Shown: piece by piece, positions 1-11,065 of the stretch
Layout: every line of letters begins with the position of its first letter
How positions within the stretch are numbered: position 1 is the stretch's first letter
Assembly: GCA_050084985.1 (NCBI GenBank)
Contig: JBITNC010000001.1
Coordinates: 9,920,001-9,984,000, forward strand
Origin: Nageia nagi
Lineage: Eukaryota > Pinophyta
Length of the DNA: 64,000 nucleotides
Direction: 5' to 3'
Program-made: the position numbers and the translations under genes
The notes under the pieces: generated by a model
The model's database searches: none
The model's input: the letters and a program-made list of their open reading frames with translations, nothing else
Told to the model about the DNA's origin: nothing

Positions 1-1858
1 TAATACCATTCTCTTTACAAAATTGAAAGAACTCACTGCTGCAATATTCTCCTCCTCTATCACTTCTTAAGCACTTCACACTATGCTCACTTTGTATCTC
101 AACTAGCAATTTAAATTCTTTAAAACATTTCAATGCTTCATCTTTGCTTGAGATAAAATAAATCGAACACATTCTTGTAAAATCATCAATGAAAGTGATA
201 AAGTAAGTAGATTTACCAAAGCTTGCTATTTGCATAGGCCCACAAATATCAGTATGGACCAATTGGAGAGGGTGTTTGGCTCTCCATGCTTCATCCTTTG
301 GAAACTTACCCCTTGCTTACTTGCCTAGTGCACATCCTTCACACACATCCTTGCATTCTTCTAGTTTTGGCAACCCTCTAACCATTTCCAGAAGAGCTTT
401 CAAGCTCCCAAAATTCAAGTGTCCAAGCCTCATATGCCAAAGCTTGCTTTTATCCTCAATCCCAACAAAAACACAGCCACCATTTTTCTCAAAAAATGTA
501 ATGGGAAAGAGTTTATTTTCAATCATTTGAATAGTAGTTACTAGCCTTCCTCCATGATTTTTATCATAAATTTTGCACATTCTATCTTCAAACACCAATT
601 TGTAATTTTTCTCAAGCATTTGGCCAATACTCAATAAACTTTGTTTTAAAGTTGGAGTGTAGTAAATATTCTTTACCTTCATGCTTCCTTGTTTTGTTGG
701 AACTTGCATCTCTCCTTTGCCAAGTATCTCCAACCTCTTCTCATTTCCCAACTGCACACTGGATTTGTAGGAATGATCAACCACTGAAAGTAAAGATTTC
801 TCACTGGTCATGTGGTTTGAGCAGCCACTATCTAACAGCCAAGTCTCTTCTCCAAGTTTTTCACAATCCATCATTGATAAGAATAATTGTTCTTCACCAT
901 AACCATGTTCTTCTTCTCCATAGTTTGTAGCCTTCCCTTCATTTGCTTGTTTTGATCTACATTCATACTCAAAATGGCCAAATTTATTACAATAAAAAAA
1001 TTGCATATTCCTCTTATCCTTACCTCTACCGGTTCCTCTTTCAGAGTGTCTCCCCCTTGATGATGAAGCTGGTTCACTTTCATAATTCTGCTCTCTTCCT
1101 CTACCTCTTCCAAATAAACCTCTTCTTCCTCCTCTTCTGGTTCTGCCTCCTCTTCCTCTTGCACCTCTCCCTTGTCCTCTTCCTTGTCCTTGATTCCCTT
1201 TGATAGAGAATGCTTGCTCATCACTATTGCTTATTCCAGCCTTTGTCCTCTTTATCATCCTCTCTTCATGAGATGTGAGAGAGCCAATCAAATTGTCAAT
1301 TTCCAAGGATGAGAGGTCTTTTGTTTCTTCAATTATGAGTGCAACATGGTCAAATTTTTCGGTTAAGGTTCTCAAAACCTTCTTGATGACAACCTCCTTT
1401 TCAGTCTTCTCTCCAAGAGTGGCCATCTTATTGACTATGGCTTTCACTCTCACACAATAATCTCCAGTAGTCTCCTTCTCCTCTTGATTCATATTTTCAA
1501 ACTCCCTTCTCAATGTTTGGAGTTTTACTTCCTTCACCTTGAGGCTCCCTTGATAGCCTTCTCTCAAGACTGCCCATGCTCCTTGGGTTGAGACACATGC
1601 TGAGATTCATGGGAAGATGCTCCTATCCAAGGCTACTTGTATGAAGGATAGAGCCATGGAGTTTTGTCTCTCATTCTCCTTTGCTTCCTTCTTTGCATCT
1701 GCACTCAATGCACTCCAATCTACTGGTTCAATGTAGCCAACCACTACAATGTCCCAATATCCTTTGTCGATTAGTATAGTCTTCATTCAAACACTCCAAT
1801 ATTCATAGTCTGCTCCATCAAACTTTGGAATGATGATTGAGTTAGAGTTGCTTGCCAT
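1..1858 (-). pseudogene. Copia-1 gag-pol, partial (cut by window start)
   Basis: Ty1/copia polyprotein read on the minus strand from the ATG at 1858 (MASNSNSIIIPKFDGADYEY). It keeps one reading frame to the window edge. In order: UBN2-type gag, an Arg/Gly-rich stretch, a CCHC zinc knuckle (CNKFGHFEYEC), the aspartic protease motif WLLDSGCSNHMT, the GAG-pre-integrase HHCC zone (LWHMRLGHLNFGSL, then CEGCALGK), and the start of the integrase core (HTDICGPM and LRSDRGGEY, the first two catalytic Asp). Three nonsense codons break it: TGA at 1787-1789, TGA at 1607-1609 and TAA at 317-319. From family alignment the TGAs replace Arg and the TAA replaces Gln, all explainable as C-to-T changes. RT and RNase H lie to the left, outside the window. 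The protein resembles that of Copia-C (shared KNYKLVFED and NH..VTT segments), so the two are related families. Confidence 0.93.
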
Positions 1859-1893
1859 GTCTTCACTTCTTGAACCCAAATTGATCCAACCTT

Positions 1894-1905
1894 GCTCTGA
1901 TACCA
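1894..1905 (-). other. Primer-binding site of Copia-1
   Basis: On the minus strand this reads TGGTATCAGAGC, the usual plant copia site complementary to the 3' end of initiator methionine tRNA. It lies 2 bases inside the 5' LTR edge, about 35 bases upstream of the gag ATG at 1858. This fixes the element's orientation and the inner LTR boundary. Confidence 0.92.
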
Positions 1906-1907
1906 AA

Positions 1908-2300
1908 TGAAGTTCTTTAACTATAACAAAAAAATGAATTGCCTAACAATTCATAATACAACTCAAAAAAATGAAATTGCACAACTCAACAATAATGGAG
2001 AACTAAAATTGAATCCAACACCAAATTGATTATTGAGAATGCAAGCTACAACTCCACACACTTCGATGATACTGCAAAATACATTACAAACATTTATAGA
2101 GGCTGTAGATGACCTTTTCCCTTCAGCCTAGAAGTTGAAACATCAAGAAACATGAATTGGAAAGCCATAGGAAGGAAAAATGATGTACACAGAAAATAGA
2201 ACTAGCCGGTAGGCCGGTTGCTTAGCCGAGTGGCCGGTTTACTTATTCTAGCCGGTTGGCTAGTTACAGGTAGCCGGTCAGTCGGTCTTCAAAGTCTTCA
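1908..2300 (-). repeat. 5' LTR of Copia-1 (393 bp)
   Basis: The LTR is bounded by a perfect terminal inverted repeat, TGAAG at 1908 and CTTCA ending at 2300. The inner edge lies next to the primer-binding site. It contains short CCGGYTRGC-type repeats (about 2195-2290). Similar words occur in the 3' LTR of Copia-C at 42,701-43,097 in the opposite orientation. Immediately outside, from 2301, begins the Tat-A LTR, so Copia-1 landed in that LTR. The partner LTR is outside the window. Confidence 0.8.
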
Positions 2301-4205
2301 GGGAATGCGCTCATATTGGTTTTCCTCACTCATTCTTCAGTGTTATAAACTAGTTCCCCTATCTAATGGATTAAGGTCAATGTAACTGAAAAGAGATAAA
2401 AATGCTAAGAGTAATAGGAAAGAGATAAGCACAATTAAACTAACAAAGTAAATAAACTACATAGCCCAACCATTGCAGCATAGGTAGCAATCCATAAACA
2501 GATTAAGAATAGTAAACTATCTTTCCCTTGGGGTCTCGCAATCACAATACACAACATAACTTAAGATAGCATTTCATATATAACATTCACAAAGTGTAAT
2601 AAATAGCCACATATTTTAGAGGGAAAAGTGTTATCAAATAATGTTATCACATATAAAAGCATCTTACATAGTTAGGCAAATTTTCTAGAATGTCTGACCC
2701 TTTGGACTTACAACAATCCACTATTTATATATTTGCATCTATGATTGGGTGGTTTTCCACCATTAATGCACTTAACTACTCCACTTGACTAAGAATAACA
2801 AAAATACCATCTACAAATGTATAATTATAACTACAACTATGTTATATTACATGATGAACAAGTACAATTAGCGCAAAGGTCTAGGAACTTGATGACTCTA
2901 AGCCATTATACTATTTAAGTTGCAATCCTTTTGAATTATCATTGACTACATTATCCTATGACTATAGCTTATTGAAGATGTACTATCTACCAACTTGATT
3001 TGTATGATTTAACATTATATTCTATTGGTAGCAACCTAACTCTCTACAACCATTAATGATAAGCACTATAGTTCCTAGTTGCATGGAATAATGAGAGCAA
3101 TGAACAATGTAACATTGAAATCCTAGGAAGAACTGCTACTATCATGTGAAAATGAGTTGTGGTCGATACATTTATAGAGCCTAGAGAATCAAACACTCAT
3201 GATTAAGTGGAATCGAGTGTTCTTTCACACCCATTATTCTTCCTCTTGTTTGGTAGGTTCTATTTCTCTTTGGTAAGTTCTAATGATGATAGGGGCTCAC
3301 TTAACACCTGCTGATTTTAGGGGTATGATATCATCATTTAAAATCAATAGCCTCTACTTAGTTATCTTCTTAAAACATCTTTTGTTGAACATGATACTAC
3401 CCATCATTGATTGTCTTAGGACCTGCTAATTTCAGACCAAAAGGATGACATCATTACTAAAAATCAATAGGCTCTAATGATGATCTTATTAAAATAATTC
3501 CCACTAAAAGTTATACTACCCATTGCTAATTATCTTAAGACCCATTGATTTTATACCAAAAGGATGACATCATCACTCAAAATTAGTGGGCTCTAATGAT
3601 GATCTTCTTTAAATACTTACCATGAGTTTTAGGTGTACGATCGAGACTTTCTTCTGGAAATTGATAAGCTTTACAATATTGCTTGCTAGTGACTTGGATT
3701 GAACCAAGAATCTTATTTATAATAATTTCCAAAACACCTATACTTCTATAACTTCTAGATTTTGACATAGACACTTACTTTCCTTACATGTTATGATACT
3801 ACCCAGACATGGTACATTAACTCCCAAAAATGACTTTGACCATGTTTCTATGACCTATGACTCTCCCTTTATGTACAGTTACTGGAAAATAGTCAAACTT
3901 GACTAATATTAATTCCCAAGACTTACTGCAACACTCACTATATAATGGCTAGACATTAAAACAAAAATGGTTAAAACTTACATACATATAAACAATACCT
4001 AGACTATTGAAAATACCCAAAACTCTTTAGACGTGACCAAAATTTTGACAAAAGACTAAGTATAGAGAAAATACTCCTTATCATTATTTAGAAATATGAA
4101 AAGGGGAAAAAATTAAGAATTAGGAAATATTTATTGAAATGAATGAAAGAATAAGGAATACCAAAATACTACCCTATTCCTAGAGTGTAATTTTGAAAGA
4201 ATACA
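2301..4205 (-). repeat. 3' LTR of Tat-A (gypsy), partial
   Basis: This 1.9 kb stretch has no credible gene. It is a long-LTR fragment because it is repeated, in the same orientation, at 26,873-27,163 and 29,510-30,181. On the minus strand the LTR begins TGTATTCTTT (right edge 4205), equivalent to the right edge 30,181 of the other copy. Its left part is interrupted by Copia-1 at 2301. Combining both copies gives an LTR length near 1,990 bp. Both copies are diverged, so Tat-A is old. Confidence 0.75.
3300..3630 (-). repeat. Three ~120-bp tandem units in the Tat-A LTR
   Basis: Three diverged units start near 3300, 3420 and 3540. Each has a CC(C/T)-TGATTT-like start, then (in the last two) AAAAGGATGACATCAT, then a GGCTCTAATGATGATCTT-like block. 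On the element's own strand the core is a TGATGTCATCC word, a near-palindromic bZIP-type site. The second Tat-A LTR copy keeps only the last unit (29,510-29,620); the others were lost in the TR-GAG-2 deletion. Confidence 0.65.
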
Positions 4206-5321
4206 ATCTTTTGGAGGCTCTTGGGACTCCTCCTATTGGAGAATAGAACTCTTCACTTGTTGCTACCACTTGCATATTCAAATGAAGCTTTTATAGGCAT
4301 CTCAAGTAATGAAATTAGGTCTGCAAGGAGTAAGGATTAAATCTTTTTATTCAAATCTTGATAATCAATTTGTGATAGCACATGGTGAGCTTGTATCTTC
4401 TTTGAACCCTCTTAGCACATTCTCTAGCCTCCAACATGTAGGAATCTTGCAATTGCCTCCTCTGTAAGGTAATTTATTTATTATAAGTTTGATATTTGTT
4501 TCTCAAAGAAAGATTATTCTAAAAACTAAATGGTATTTGCCACCTATCTTGTAGCACTATCCTATACATCTTGCTCCTCCATAACTTAGGATCTTTCAAT
4601 TCAACCAAATAATGAAAGAATTTACTTGTAAAGCCAACCTTTGTATCCAGTTGGTTTTTATTGATGTCCATACTAAATACAAGATCCTACAATTTGTAGA
4701 TATCTTAGGTTCTTAAAATTTTTTATTTGGACCTGGGAGTAATAATAGATATATCCTTTTCTATGAGGGCTCTAAGCCAAATTTGCATTCTCTCAAGTAT
4801 TAATCTAGGTATATCTAGAGCTAATTTATGGAGAAATCTAAGTAGTAAACTATCAAAGAGCTTATTATATCTAATTCTTCAACAAGTGTAACTATGATAA
4901 AATCACTAGCTTCTCTCCTATCTATTCCACCAGGGTATTCTTAAAGCCCTTTACAATTAGCAACAACTTTGTATTATCATCACTTAGCACTTTACTAGTT
5001 GCTACTGCCTTTTTCAATTCTTCCTCAACTTGTTTGGCCTTTTGACCATCTATTACTATAGCTTGAGCTTGAGATCTTTTATTTTTTTATTTGCATTATC
5101 CAAATCAACTTTACTTTCTACCAGAATCTTCTTGAATTCAAACTTCTACTTTTCCAATTTTTCTAATAAATCCTTATTTTAATTCTACAACCCAATAATT
5201 GTCTTATCTTTAAGGGAGTAGTCTTTCTTATATTGATCTATATTTTTGCTTAACCTCTCAATCTTATTCTCCATTACTTGGAGGATTTTGCCAGCCTTCA
5301 TAGAAGTATTTATAAGCAACC
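4206..5321 (-). pseudogene. Tat-A extra ORF, distal coiled-coil part (decayed)
   Basis: On the minus strand, roughly 5,300 to 4,850 gives broken but clearly coding-like peptide: Lys/Glu/Leu-rich heptads such as LEKLEK, VESKVDLDNANKKIKDLK and GQKAKQVEEELKKAVATS, typical of a coiled coil. Stops and frame changes are frequent. It lies between the Tat-A integrase (far right) and the 3' LTR (left), so it is the distal end of an additional element-encoded ORF. TR-GAG-1 interrupts it at 5,321/11,066. I do not recognise a named domain. The part next to the LTR (4,206-4,480) shows nothing further. Confidence 0.5.
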
Positions 5322-7289
5322 TGTATATTCATACATAATAAATTCTTTATTAAAGCCCCGGTGTACTTTACTTGCAATCATGGGTTCATTTTAAGATCCC
5401 CGGGAGTTTTTCTGGAGCAAACAAAATAGGCCGGAGTCCGGAAGTAAAGCGTTCCGGAATGAGATGATGACATCACAGAAGAAAGGATAAAGCTCAGTTG
5501 TGGAAAAGCCTGGGTTTTTGGAAGAGGTGAGGTCAGCAAGAGATAATCGAAGAAGCCGGAGCCCGTAAATTAAGTGTTCCAGAAGTAAAGCATTCCAGAA
5601 TAAAATGATGACATCGTAGAGGATAAGACAGTCACGTTTTGGTCAAAGACCGGGTTCCAGATATGATGAGGTCAGCAAGCATAATTGAGAAGCCAAGGTC
5701 AGTAATTAAAGCGTTCTAGAAGAGATGACATCAGCGATTTCAGGCCTTAACCCAAAATTGGAGCCCGGAAGTGATGAGGTCAGCAAGGAGCGATCAAATA
5801 GCCAGAGCCAGTAATTAAAACATTTCGGAGGTAAGAGATGATGTCAACAATTTCGGGCCTTAACCCAAAATCAGAGCCCGGAGATGATGAGGTCAGTAAG
5901 AAGTGATCAAATAGTTGGAGCCAGTGAACAAAACATTCCAGAGGTAAGAGATGACGTCACGAGGAGAATGATGTTCACATTTTTGAATGAAACTGGAGCC
6001 CGGAGATGATGAGGTCAGCGAGGAGTGATCGAATAGCCAAAGCTGGTGAGTAGAGCATTCCGGAATGTAGAGATGAGGCCAGTAAAGGGGTGATTAAAAA
6101 AGCTGAAGTCAGTAGATTAAACATTCCAAAATGAAATGATAAAAGCTCAGTTGTTGAAAAAACTAGGTTCCGAAGAAAGTGAGTAGAGTATTCCGGAAGC
6201 ATAGAGATGACGTCACGGAGAGAACAATGTTCACATTTTTTAATGAAATCGGGTTCCGGAGATGATGAGGTCAGCAAGGGAAATTAAAAGGCCCAGATTC
6301 AGTGAGTAAAGCATTCCAAAAATGAAATGATGATGTCATAGAAGAAATGATAAAGCTCAGTTGTGGAAAAGCCCGGGTCCTGGAAGTGATGAGGTCAGCA
6401 AAGAGTGATCAAATAGCCAGAACGAGATGAACAGAGCATTCTAGAATGTAGAGATGAGGCCAGCAAAAAGTTAGATCACAGTTATCAAGAAATCGTATCA
6501 TCTACATCTACCCCATTTTTGTAATATTCTACCAAGTGGCGTATGTAGGTAGTATCAGTTAAAAGAAGGCTAGAATCTTGAAGCCATTTTTGTAAACGTT
6601 TCTATTCTGCAATTCTTGTAACTGTTGTTACTGCAGTATAAGTATATGAAAATAAAGTGGAAGAAGGGTCGGAAGCCTAGTATTGCTCTTTACATTTGTT
6701 CTTGAAGACCTGTAGTTTTTATCAGTAATATGATACCATCTTGACCTTTCTTATCTAGCACTCATAATTATCATTCTTAATTTGGTTACATCGTGGCAGC
6801 TTGGCTTATTTCCTGAATGATAATTACGGGTTGCTAGTATAACTGTGTCTGCTACATGGTAGAGTAAATATGGGAAACTATTAGAGAGTGAGAGCTTGTA
6901 CCGTAGCTGCTACACTAGATTCAGGCCAAGGTTTCACACACTGTGAAAGCCCACGCTGAACTAGTGATCCACCTTTGCTTTCTCTCTTGTTACCATAAGC
7001 CTTTTTGCTTAAATTCCTCGCACTCTACTCCTTTTATTTCTTTCCTGTTACCCTAACCCTTTTGCTTGAATTCCTTGCACTCTACTCCTTTTATTTCTTT
7101 CTGTTACCCTAACCCTTTTGCTTGAATTCCTCGCACTCTACTCTTTTATTTCCTTTCCTGTTACTTTTTCTATGCCCAATAGATAAGGAACCGGCCTTCT
7201 CTGGAGATCATACTATCACTATAGTCTGTTCTTGATTTACTTTGGTTAAGATTGTTCACGGTGCATTTATTACACAATCCTAATCAACA
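5322..7289 (+). repeat. 5' LTR of TR-GAG-1
   Basis: TG at 5322, CA at 7288-7289. The U3 part (5,410-6,480) is a set of about ten diverged subrepeats of 80-110 bp. Each repeats the words TTCCGGAA-like, ATGA(C/T)GTCA and GATGAGGTCAGCAAG. Perfect TGACGTCA sites stand at 5952-5959 and 6208-6215. A TATA-like tract (TATAAGTATATG) is at 6637, with AATAAA at 6651-6656. R/U5 holds CT-rich tandem units (6,985-7,165). Minus-strand ORFs through the U3 repeats are antisense by-products. Confidence 0.92.
6985..7165 (+). repeat. ~60-bp tandem units with telobox-like words in the LTR
   Basis: Three units of roughly 60 bp, each with TTACC(C/A)TAA-CC, TTTTGCTT(G/A)AATTCC, GCACTCTACTC and TTTTATTTC blocks. The same three units occur in the 3' LTR (about 10,762-10,935), while both LTRs of TR-GAG-2 carry a single unit. 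The family therefore has unit-number variants. CCCTAACCC words recall plant teloboxes, but this is not telomeric DNA. Confidence 0.75.
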
Positions 7290-7300
7290 GTATCTCTTTT

Positions 7301-7318
7301 TGGCACGCTCGGTGGGAC
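7301..7318 (+). other. Primer-binding site of TR-GAG-1
   Basis: TGGCACGCTCGGTGGGAC lies 11 bases after the 5' LTR end. It begins with TGG as expected for pairing with a tRNA 3' CCA. TR-GAG-2 has the same site with small changes at 27,409-27,426, and Tat-A has a closely related one at 26,750-26,767 (minus). I do not assign the tRNA. Confidence 0.75.
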
Positions 7319-7437
7319 ACGAAGAAACTTATTGGCGACTCTGCTGAAGCACTATCTATGGTATGTATTAAAGCAAATTATTTGTAAATATCATATGTGC
7401 TTTTGAACCTGTTACTTTCTTTTGCAACCTAAAGTTT

Positions 7438-8772
7438 ATGTGGACTAGATCTAAAACCAGAGCAGCAAAAGAAGCACCAGATTTTAGAACGTTAGATACT
7501 CCTAAGAGAAAGACCTTGATCAAGTCCAAGTCTCTGAATAGTATCAGCTCCCTAAAATCCTTTACCAAGCCAGAATCATCCAATCTTCATACTAGAAATA
7601 CCTCTCCTGAAATGGCTAATCTAGCTCAGAATGTTTATCCGGAATGGGACAATGGGGTACCAATAGCCCTGGCGGTGTTGCATGACATCCCAGCAAATGT
7701 TTTTAAAACCCTTCCAGAGTTTGATGCAACATCAGAGAAAATGGCTTATGAGCATTGCGTTGATGTAGCTGGCCTAGCTAAGATTCACAATATCCAACAT
7801 GAAGATGTCATGGTGAGATTACTGGCTCAATCTTTCAAAGGAAAGGTCCTAGATTGGTATAGGGGCCTTCCTAACGGATCTATAACTACTTGGGCTCAAC
7901 TGGCAGAGCCCTTTATCTTGAAATTTAATGAATTAGGAGATCCCTTTTCCTTGTTAACACAGTTCACTTCTATCAAAAGATATGAGTAAGAAAATATCCC
8001 GGATTTCAATATTAGATTCCAAAAAACTTGGATAAGAGTCCCAATGCCAGTCAAGCCTCAGCAATTTCAAGCCTTAATGTATTACCTGAGAGCCTTTCCT
8101 CTGGATCTCTCTCTGCAAATCCAAAATTCCAGAGTAAATACTTTCCCAAAGGTCTATAGACAAGCAATATATGCTGAATCCTATCTTATTATAGTTGGAA
8201 AATTGCCAAGTCGCATGCCAATGCCTTATTTTCCAATAACAGCCCAACAGCAAATTTTGAGACCTCAAGCAATTAGTTTGGCTCCACCACTGGCCAGTAT
8301 CCCTGACCCTATCCAATAGTGGCCATCAACCTTGCCAGTCCCTAGAGCTCCCTTGGCCTTACCAGCCCCTCATCAGCCTAATATGAATCAAGGGGTAGCT
8401 TCATTGACAGAGATTCAGGAACTCCAAAATTTGTGTAGAAATATGGCAAATCGGATTACCATGCTAAGTAGACAAAGCGATGCAAGAAGATATCCTTATC
8501 CTGCTGTAGAAAAGGCTCAAAATGTGTTGAATGATGATGTAAGCCAAGCTTCCTCTTCCATGTCAGCCTCTAGTTTGTGTTTGGCCTGCAATGATGCTCA
8601 CGAACAAACCACATGTCCTATTTATCAATATCAAGAATATTTATCAAGAAGTGGGGGCATTCCTCTGCCTGGTGTAGCTGATGACATAAGTCGAGATGTG
8701 AACCTGAGGAATTTTGCACCAGCGGGTATAGGAGGTTTTGCTATGGAAACAAGATCAAGGAAAAACCCCTAG
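7438..8772 (+). pseudogene. TR-GAG-1 gag (two nonsense codons)
   Basis: A 445-codon frame from the ATG at 7438 (MWTRSKTRAAKEAP) to a stop at 8770-8772. The Retrotrans_gag-type capsid region covers roughly residues 95-200 (VRLLAQSFKGKVLDWYRGL, then TTWAQLAEPF). A Pro-rich linker follows, then a CX2CX3HX4C zinc-knuckle-like motif (CLACNDAHEQTTC). Two in-frame stops break it: TAA at 7987-7989, where TR-GAG-2 still has CAA (Gln), and TAG at 8317-8319. No frameshift is needed. The role would be particle assembly and RNA packaging. The protein is related to Tat-A gag (shared WxNG..P, LP.(Y/F)D and YEH spacing). The 3' part 8,773-9,096 is non-coding, with a 17-base A run near 8950. Confidence 0.9.
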
Positions 8773-9096
8773 TCTCTGGTATTTCGGAAAGAAAAATTGA
8801 ACCCCAAAAGAGCTCCAGAATAAATCATATCAAGACCTCCGGAGAAGAAATGAAATAGTAAAAGGTGGTTCGATGGTCGAAAATCAACTCTGGATACTTT
8901 CAGAGAAGGAGATTCAGCATTGAAATGGGATGAGGACAGAGCTCTTTAAAAAAAAAAAAAAAATTCGAATCCATGTGGTTCCGGACCCTATGTAGTAGTG
9001 AAATGCTTTGGTATTATTTTTGGTATTATTTTTTTCAGACTAGGTTCTAAATTCCTCTTTGATAAAGGAAAAATTTTCCCTCAGAGGTCGCCATAA
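8773..9096 (+). other. Non-coding tail between gag and 3' LTR of TR-GAG-1
   Basis: About 320 bases with no pol remnant. It contains an A tract near 8,950 and a segment at 9,030-9,096 (CAGACT, then GGTTCTAAATTCCTCTTTG) that TR-GAG-2 also keeps just before its 3' LTR, so it probably holds the plus-strand primer region. A clear polypurine tract is not obvious. Confidence 0.6.
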
Positions 9097-11065
9097 TGTA
9101 TATTCATACATAATAAATTCTTTATTAAAGCCCCGATGTACTTTACTTGCAATCATGGGTTCATTTTAAGATCCCCGGGAGTTTTTCTGGAGCAAACAAA
9201 ATAGGCCGGAGTCCGGAAGTAAAGTGTTTCGGAATGAGATGATGATGTCACAGAAGAAAGGATAAAGCTCAGTTATGGAAAAGCCCGAGTTTTCGGAAGA
9301 GGTGAGGTCAGCAAGAGATAATCGAAGAAGCCAAAGCCCGTAAATTAAGTGTTCTGGAAGTAAAGTGTTCCAAAATAAAATGATGACATCACGGAGGATA
9401 AGACGGTCACGTTTTGGTCAAAGACTGGGTTCCGGAGATGATGAGGTCAGCAAGCAGAATTGAGAAGTTGGGGTCAGTAATTAAAGCATTCCGGAAGAGA
9501 TGATGTCAGTGATTTTGGGCCTTAACCCAAAACTGGAGCCCGAAAGTGATGAGGTCAGCAAGGAGCGATCAAATAGCCGAAGCCAGTAATTAAAACATTC
9601 TGAAGGTAAGAGATGACGTCAGCGATTCCGGGCCTTAACCCAAAACTGGAGCCTAGAGATGATGAGGTCAGTAAGAAGCGATCAAATAGCTGGAGCCAGT
9701 GAACAAAACATTCTGGAGGTAAGAGATGATGTCATGGGGAGAATGATGTTCACATTTTTGAATGAAATCAGAGCCCGAAGATGATGAGGTCAGCGAGGAG
9801 TGATCGAATAGCCAAAGCCGGTGAGTAGAGCATTCCAGAATGTAGAGATGAGGCCAGTAAAGGGGTGATTAAAAAAGCTAGAGTCAGTAGATTAAACGTT
9901 CCAAAATGAAATGATAAAAGCTCAGTTATTGAAAAAATTAGGTTCCGAAGAAAGTGAGTAGAGTATTCCGGAAGCATAGAGATGACGTCACGGAGAGAAC
10001 AACATTCACATTTTTGAATGAAACCGGGTTTCGAAGATGATGAGGTCAGCAAGGGAAATTAAAAGGCCTGGAGTTAGTGAGTAAAGCATTCTGGAAATGA
10101 AATGATGATGTCATAGAAGAAATGATAAAGCTCAGTTGTGGAAAAGCCCGGGTCCTGGAAGTGATGAGGTCAGCAAAGAGTGATCAAATAGCCAGAACGA
10201 GATGAACAGAGCATTCTAGAATGTAGAGATGAGGCCAGCAAAAAGTTAGATCACAGTTATCAATAAATCGTATCATCTGCATCTACCCCATTTTTGTAAT
10301 ATTCTACCAAGTGGCGTATGTAGGTAGTATCAGTTAAAAGAAGGCTAGAATCTTGAAGCCATTTTTGTAAACATTTCTATTCTGCAATTCTTGTAACTGT
10401 TGTTACTGCAGTATAAGTATATGAAAATAAAGTGGAAGAAGGGTCGGAAGCCTAGTATTGCTCTTTACATTTGTTCTTGAAGACTTGTAGTTTTTATCAG
10501 TAATATGATACCATCTTGACCTTTCTTGTCTAGCACTCGTAATTATCATTCTTAATTTGGTTACATCGTGGCAGCTTGGCTTGTTTCCTGAATGATAATT
10601 ACGGGTTGCTAGTATAACTGTGTCTGCTACATGGTAGAGTAAAGCTGGGAAACTATTAGAGAGTGAGAGCTTGTACCGTAGCTGCTACACTAGATTCAGG
10701 CCAAGGTTTCACACACTGTGAAAGCCCGCACTGAACTAGTGATCCACCTTTGCTTTCTCTCTTGTTACCCTAATCCTTTTTGCTTAAATTCCTCGCACTC
10801 TACTCCTTTTATTTCTTTCCTATTACCCTAACCCTTTTGCTTGAATTCCTCGCACTCTACTCCTTTTATTTCTTTCCTGTTACCCTAACCCTTTTGCTTG
10901 AATTCCTCGCACTCTACTCTTTTATTTCCTTTCCTGTTACTTTTTCTATGCCTAATAGATAAGGAACCGGCCTTCTCCGAAGATCAGACTGTCACTATAG
11001 TCTGTTCTTGATTTACTTTGGTTAAGATTGTTCACAGTGCATATATTACACAATCCTAATCAACA
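9097..11065 (+). repeat. 3' LTR of TR-GAG-1
   Basis: Second LTR, colinear over its whole length with 5322-7289. Perfect TGACGTCA sites lie at 9614-9621 and 9983-9990. Positions 9490-9565 are the segment matched by the Copia-E LTR (see findings). AATAAA follows the TATA-like tract as in the 5' LTR. The target duplication CAACC follows at 11066. Confidence 0.92.

Larger units (their letters stand above)
5322..11065 (+). mobile_element. TR-GAG-1: complete gag-only (non-autonomous) gypsy-type LTR element
   Basis: A complete element of 5,744 bp: LTRs 5322-7289 (1,968 bp) and 9097-11065 (1,969 bp), both beginning TGTATATTC and ending ATCAACA. It is flanked by a perfect 5-bp target duplication CAACC (5317-5321 and 11066-11070). 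The 1,807-bp interior carries a primer-binding site and a decayed gag, but no protease, RT, RNase H or integrase. This matches the published class of terminal-repeat retrotransposons with a gag domain (TR-GAG), which need enzymes in trans. The LTRs differ at many C/T and G/A positions, so it is older than Copia-D and E. It inserted into the extra ORF of Tat-A. Its gag and primer site resemble those of Tat-A, the likely type of helper. Confidence 0.92.

Noticed and set aside
5975-6277. A ~100-codon minus ORF repeated at 9,768-10,052
   Set aside because: Antisense reading of U3 subrepeats in the TR-GAG LTRs; no start context, domain or independent support.
7000-7160. CCCTAACCC words as interstitial telomere
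   Set aside because: Only one word per ~60-bp unit, no head-to-tail TTTAGGG tract.
8940-8970. A-run near 8,950 as the poly(A) tail of a retroposed gene or SINE
   Set aside because: It lies inside TR-GAG-1 with no target duplication or upstream retrocopy.
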